Positions 61,278-64,000 of a stretch of 64,000 nt of DNA are shown one piece after another; within the stretch, counting starts at the first letter, position 1, and every line of letters starts with the position of its first letter. Source of the stretch: Pelagadaptatus aseana (GTDB lineage Bacteria > Pseudomonadota > Gammaproteobacteria > Pseudomonadales > Cellvibrionaceae); contig BAABNI010000005.1 of assembly GCA_040365065.1 (NCBI GenBank), positions 186,001-250,000 of the forward strand. The letters run 5' to 3'. Position numbers and translations under genes: made by a program. The notes below the pieces were generated by a model. That model did no database searches, was not told where the DNA came from, and saw nothing but the letters and a program-made list of their open reading frames with translations.

Positions 61278-64000
61278 ATGATGATTTTGCGCAGCACACG
61301 GCAATGGTTGTTGTTATTGCTACTAGTCTTGCCGATTGGGGAGGCCTTGGCCGGCCGGACCATTGTCTCGGTGGACTTGAATGGTGGTGCACCCCTGCCT
61401 GTTACGGTTGGTTCTGGAGGTTCCGTATCCGTCGATATTACGGTATCGATGGGAGGGCCGGGTAATGATAATTGGCGTGCAACCCAATACAGTTTTTCAG
61501 ATGGGACATCAGGCTGTATCGATCACAGTAATTACAATTCCGGCACTGAAACCGAGACCTTCAATATTACCGCACCGACCACTGCCGGAACCTATAATCT
61601 GGAGTTGATCGCTTTTCAAAATAACTCTTGTGGTGGTGGCAGCGATGTTGATGTGATTAGCAATGCGGTGACGGTATCGGGAGGGGCAGGCAGTACGGCG
61701 GGTTGCTCGTCCATGATTGGGGATGCCACCATCAATGAGGTGGCTCAGGCCATTGGTGGTGATCCTTCTTTTATCGAAATAAAAGTTCTGGATACGGATT
61801 TGGGAGTTCTGATTGCACTTTTGGGTTGGCGCCTAGAACTGTGCGATTCCGGTGGCTGTGAATCTTTCAGTTTACTGTCGAGTTTTGGTAACAGTAATCC
61901 TGATTTAGCCAGTAATTTTCCCTGGATGGTCTTTGAAGGTGATGAGGACTTTAACGATTCCCGGCTCGATTTTAAAGATGGCTTTTCGGTAGCGCTTTAC
62001 GATAACTCGGATTTTTTTGGCAGCAATGACAAGGTGATCGATGTCTTGTCTGTAAATGGTTTCGATGTGTCTGGCTATGACTGCAGTAACTTTGATTACG
62101 ACACAGATTACAGCGGAACAAACAATGGCACCAAGTTTGTTTATCGCGACCCTGATGGCACTGGCGATTGGGATAAGCAGCAGTCCAATGGACAGGATGA
62201 AACTCCGGGAGGCGATAATGATGGCAGTGGTGGCGGTGGTGTTGAACATTACGCAATCAGTTTTACCGGTGGGGCAGATTTCACCAATGCCACCGGCCTG
62301 ACCTGTCAGGCCAGTGAAATCACCATTATTGCACACGATGTAAACGACAATCCCATTGCTCCGGGGGTGGGTGTGCAAATCAACTTATCGACATCGTCTG
62401 GACGGGGGGCTTGGAGTAGCCCGGATGCGGGTAGCCTTTCCAGTATAGGTAACAACGATGGTACGGCAATCTATACATTTGCCTCCAACGATACGGTGCG
62501 TCTATTGCTGAATCATACCGATGCCGGAGTGGTGAATATCAATACCGGTTCTGATAGCGCGGGAGAAGATCCAAATATCGAATTTTTTGACAGCGGTTTT
62601 CGTTTTATCGATGGATCTGATAATCCGTTAACCATCGCCAATGGTTTTATTCCGGTTGCGGCACAAAACAGCGATACTTTTTATCTTCAGGCAGTACGCA
62701 AAGATAACAACACACTGGGTTGCGTTGGCGTGTTCAGCAACGGCAGCGTCCACAAGATAGGTTTGGCTGCTGAGTGTATCGATCCGATTGCCTGCCGTGG
62801 TGAACAAGTGAGCCTTATCAATAATGGCAACAACTATACAGTGGCCACAAACGATGGTGCGCCTGGTTACACCAATGATCTGGATATTTTGTTTGGTGTT
62901 GATTCCAAAGCAGCCTTTACCCTGAATTATCCCGATGTGGGTTTGATCCAATTGCATGCGCGTCACGATATCCTGCTGGAAAATGGCAGTGATTCGGGCG
63001 TTGATATATTGGGCTCAAGTGACAGCTTTGTGGTCAGGCCGGCCGATCTGGTGATTACCAGTATTCCTGGCAATCTGGGAACAGAAGCTATTGGCACAGG
63101 CTTTCAGGCTGCTGGTACGGATTTTACTGTACAGGTGGAGGCTCGCAATGCACTTGGTAATCGCACCCCGAATTTCGGGCGCGAGGTTTCGCCGGAGTCA
63201 GTATCTTTGACTTTTGATTCTCTGAGTTATCCATCGCCCGGTGACAATGGTTCGCTGTTTGGCGGTACTTTCACTCTGACGACAACGGACGGATTGCTTG
63301 AGGCGACAGATGTGAATTGGAGTGAGGTGGGCACCTTTACTGCTTACCCGGTTATTGCCGATGGCAATTATCTTGGTGCCGGGGATGTGACGGGTGCAAC
63401 CAGCGGTAATATTGGTCGCTTTTATCCCGATTACTTCAGCCTGGATACCAGTGCTCTGGGTGATACCTGTGGTAGTTTTAGCTATCTGTCACAGCCGGGT
63501 ATGGATGTCAGTTTTACAATTACCGCTAATCGTTTCGGCGGTGGTCAGGTCAATAATTACTATAACGATACCGCGCCGGGTTTTGCGGTCGCGACGGTCG
63601 AGCAAGTAGCCGAACAAAATAATAATGGCGCCGACTTGTCGGCCCGTCTCAGTGTGTCCCCTGCCAATTGGGTGAATGGTCAGTATATTGTCAATGACAC
63701 TTCGGCGTTGTTGGTGCGAGATGCTGGGCTTGAGGCGCCACTTGATGGTTTGTCTCTGGGGTTAAAAATTACGGACACACTCGACAGCCGGGATTTCGAT
63801 TCGCTGGATATGAACGCCGCCACCTCTGGTGATTGTACATTGGTACCTGATTGCGATGCCCGGGCTTTGAGTGGCACATTGAATCTACGGTTTGGCCGCC
63901 TGTTTACCAAAGATGTACACGGCCCTGAATCTTCGCCTCTGCCGCTGATATTGCGCGCAGAATACTGGAATGGCAGCGGCTGGCAATTGAATAGCGACGA
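61278..64000 (+). CDS. mshQ: MSHA biogenesis protein MshQ (3' end outside window)
   Basis: Large secreted adhesin-like protein; 907 residues are visible and the frame continues. A signal peptide (TRQWLLLLLLVLPIGEALA) is followed by an Ig-like beta region, then a lamin-tail-like domain from about residue 141 (INEVAQ, FIEIKVLDTDLG, GWRLELCDSGG, FVYRDPDGTGDW), a Gly linker and further beta domains. FYPDYFSL near residue 715 marks the DUF6701 region of MshQ proteins. Cysteines are frequent and probably paired. ATG 61248 is an alternative start, overlapping mshP by 23 bases. It is the last known gene of MSHA operons and is likely the surface-exposed tip protein. Confidence 0.85.
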   Translation, partial: MMILRSTRQWLLLLLLVLPIGEALAGRTIVSVDLNGGAPLPVTVGSGGSVSVDITVSMGGPGNDNWRATQYSFSDGTSGCIDHSNYNSGTETETFNITAPTTAGTYNLELIAFQNNSCGGGSDVDVISNAVTVSGGAGSTAGCSSMIGDATINEVAQAIGGDPSFIEIKVLDTDLGVLIALLGWRLELCDSGGCESFSLLSSFGNSNPDLASNFPWMVFEGDEDFNDSRLDFKDGFSVALYDNSDFFGSNDKVIDVLSVNGFDVSGYDCSNFDYDTDYSGTNNGTKFVYRDPDGTGDWDKQQSNGQDETPGGDNDGSGGGGVEHYAISFTGGADFTNATGLTCQASEITIIAHDVNDNPIAPGVGVQINLSTSSGRGAWSSPDAGSLSSIGNNDGTAIYTFASNDTVRLLLNHTDAGVVNINTGSDSAGEDPNIEFFDSGFRFIDGSDNPLTIANGFIPVAAQNSDTFYLQAVRKDNNTLGCVGVFSNGSVHKIGLAAECIDPIACRGEQVSLINNGNNYTVATNDGAPGYTNDLDILFGVDSKAAFTLNYPDVGLIQLHARHDILLENGSDSGVDILGSSDSFVVRPADLVITSIPGNLGTEAIGTGFQAAGTDFTVQVEARNALGNRTPNFGREVSPESVSLTFDSLSYPSPGDNGSLFGGTFTLTTTDGLLEATDVNWSEVGTFTAYPVIADGNYLGAGDVTGATSGNIGRFYPDYFSLDTSALGDTCGSFSYLSQPGMDVSFTITANRFGGGQVNNYYNDTAPGFAVATVEQVAEQNNNGADLSARLSVSPANWVNGQYIVNDTSALLVRDAGLEAPLDGLSLGLKITDTLDSRDFDSLDMNAATSGDCTLVPDCDARALSGTLNLRFGRLFTKDVHGPESSPLPLILRAEYWNGSGWQLNSD

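Noticed and set aside
1..64000. CRISPR arrays, rRNA, tRNA, phage or transposase genes
   Set aside because: Looked for repeat-spacer patterns, cloverleaf-like stretches and recombinase motifs; none seen.

Overview
The window is a continuous stretch of chromosome from a free-living, probably aquatic or marine, gammaproteobacterium. The supporting signs are RNase II, RdgC, Fnr with four conserved cysteines, MnmC, TrmL, FldB, a sirtuin close to E. coli CobB, and a complete mannose-sensitive haemagglutinin (MSHA) type IV pilus operon in the order used by Vibrio and Shewanella. The abundance of solute-binding-like sensor proteins and TonB signalling fits the Cellvibrionales/Alteromonadales range, but I cannot fix the genus. 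I see no rRNA, tRNA, CRISPR array, prophage or transposase.

Layout. 1-5.7 kb: a hybrid sensor kinase (cut by the window start) divergent from a TonB receptor/YfiR-like pair, probably one signalling unit. 5.7-14.8 kb: metabolic and accessory genes (exported PhlG-like protein, proline symporter, GST/VOC pair, LysR beside a DECR2-like reductase, SGNH esterase, Rieske oxygenase divergent from a TetR regulator with two palindromic operators, DUF442 phosphatase-like protein). 14.9-27.8 kb: valS, a lipoprotein, a protein with two tandem solute-binding domains, purC, a Na/Pi transporter, a MocR regulator, a second DUF442 protein, an acyl-CoA synthetase and a Crp-like regulator. 27.8-30.7 kb: bolA and a three-gene operon coding for a ZorA/ZorB-like membrane motor plus a small protein with a HxxxC/CxxC metal-site pattern. 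30.8-40.7 kb: rnb, trhO, rdgC, a SirB2-like protein, DUF4202, ompW with a well-placed FNR promoter, fnr, a solute-binding protein/cobB pair and trhP. 41-47.3 kb: a diguanylate cyclase, a solute-binding protein, glutamine cyclotransferase, a ComFB-type protein, mnmC, fldB and trmL. 47.5-64 kb: the MSHA operon from mshI to mshQ (mshQ runs off the end).

How the genes connect. Several genes point to c-di-GMP control of surface attachment: a GGEEF cyclase with an I-site, a ComFB-domain protein (a family with known c-di-GMP receptors) and an MshE whose N-terminus carries the c-di-GMP-binding MshEN repeats. Four enzymes acting at tRNA wobble position 34 (TrhO, TrhP, MnmC, TrmL) lie within 15 kb. Fnr probably activates ompW.

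The most unusual points are the ZorAB-like motor operon without known Zorya effectors; a frameshift in an eight-A tract that splits the PilN-like MSHA gene; and a family of short inverted-repeat elements (ends GTCATTGC or GTCATCCC). Copies of this family lie inside the coding sequences of mshO and mshP, giving them unusually long prepilin leaders, and one overlaps the start codon of the SirB2-like gene.
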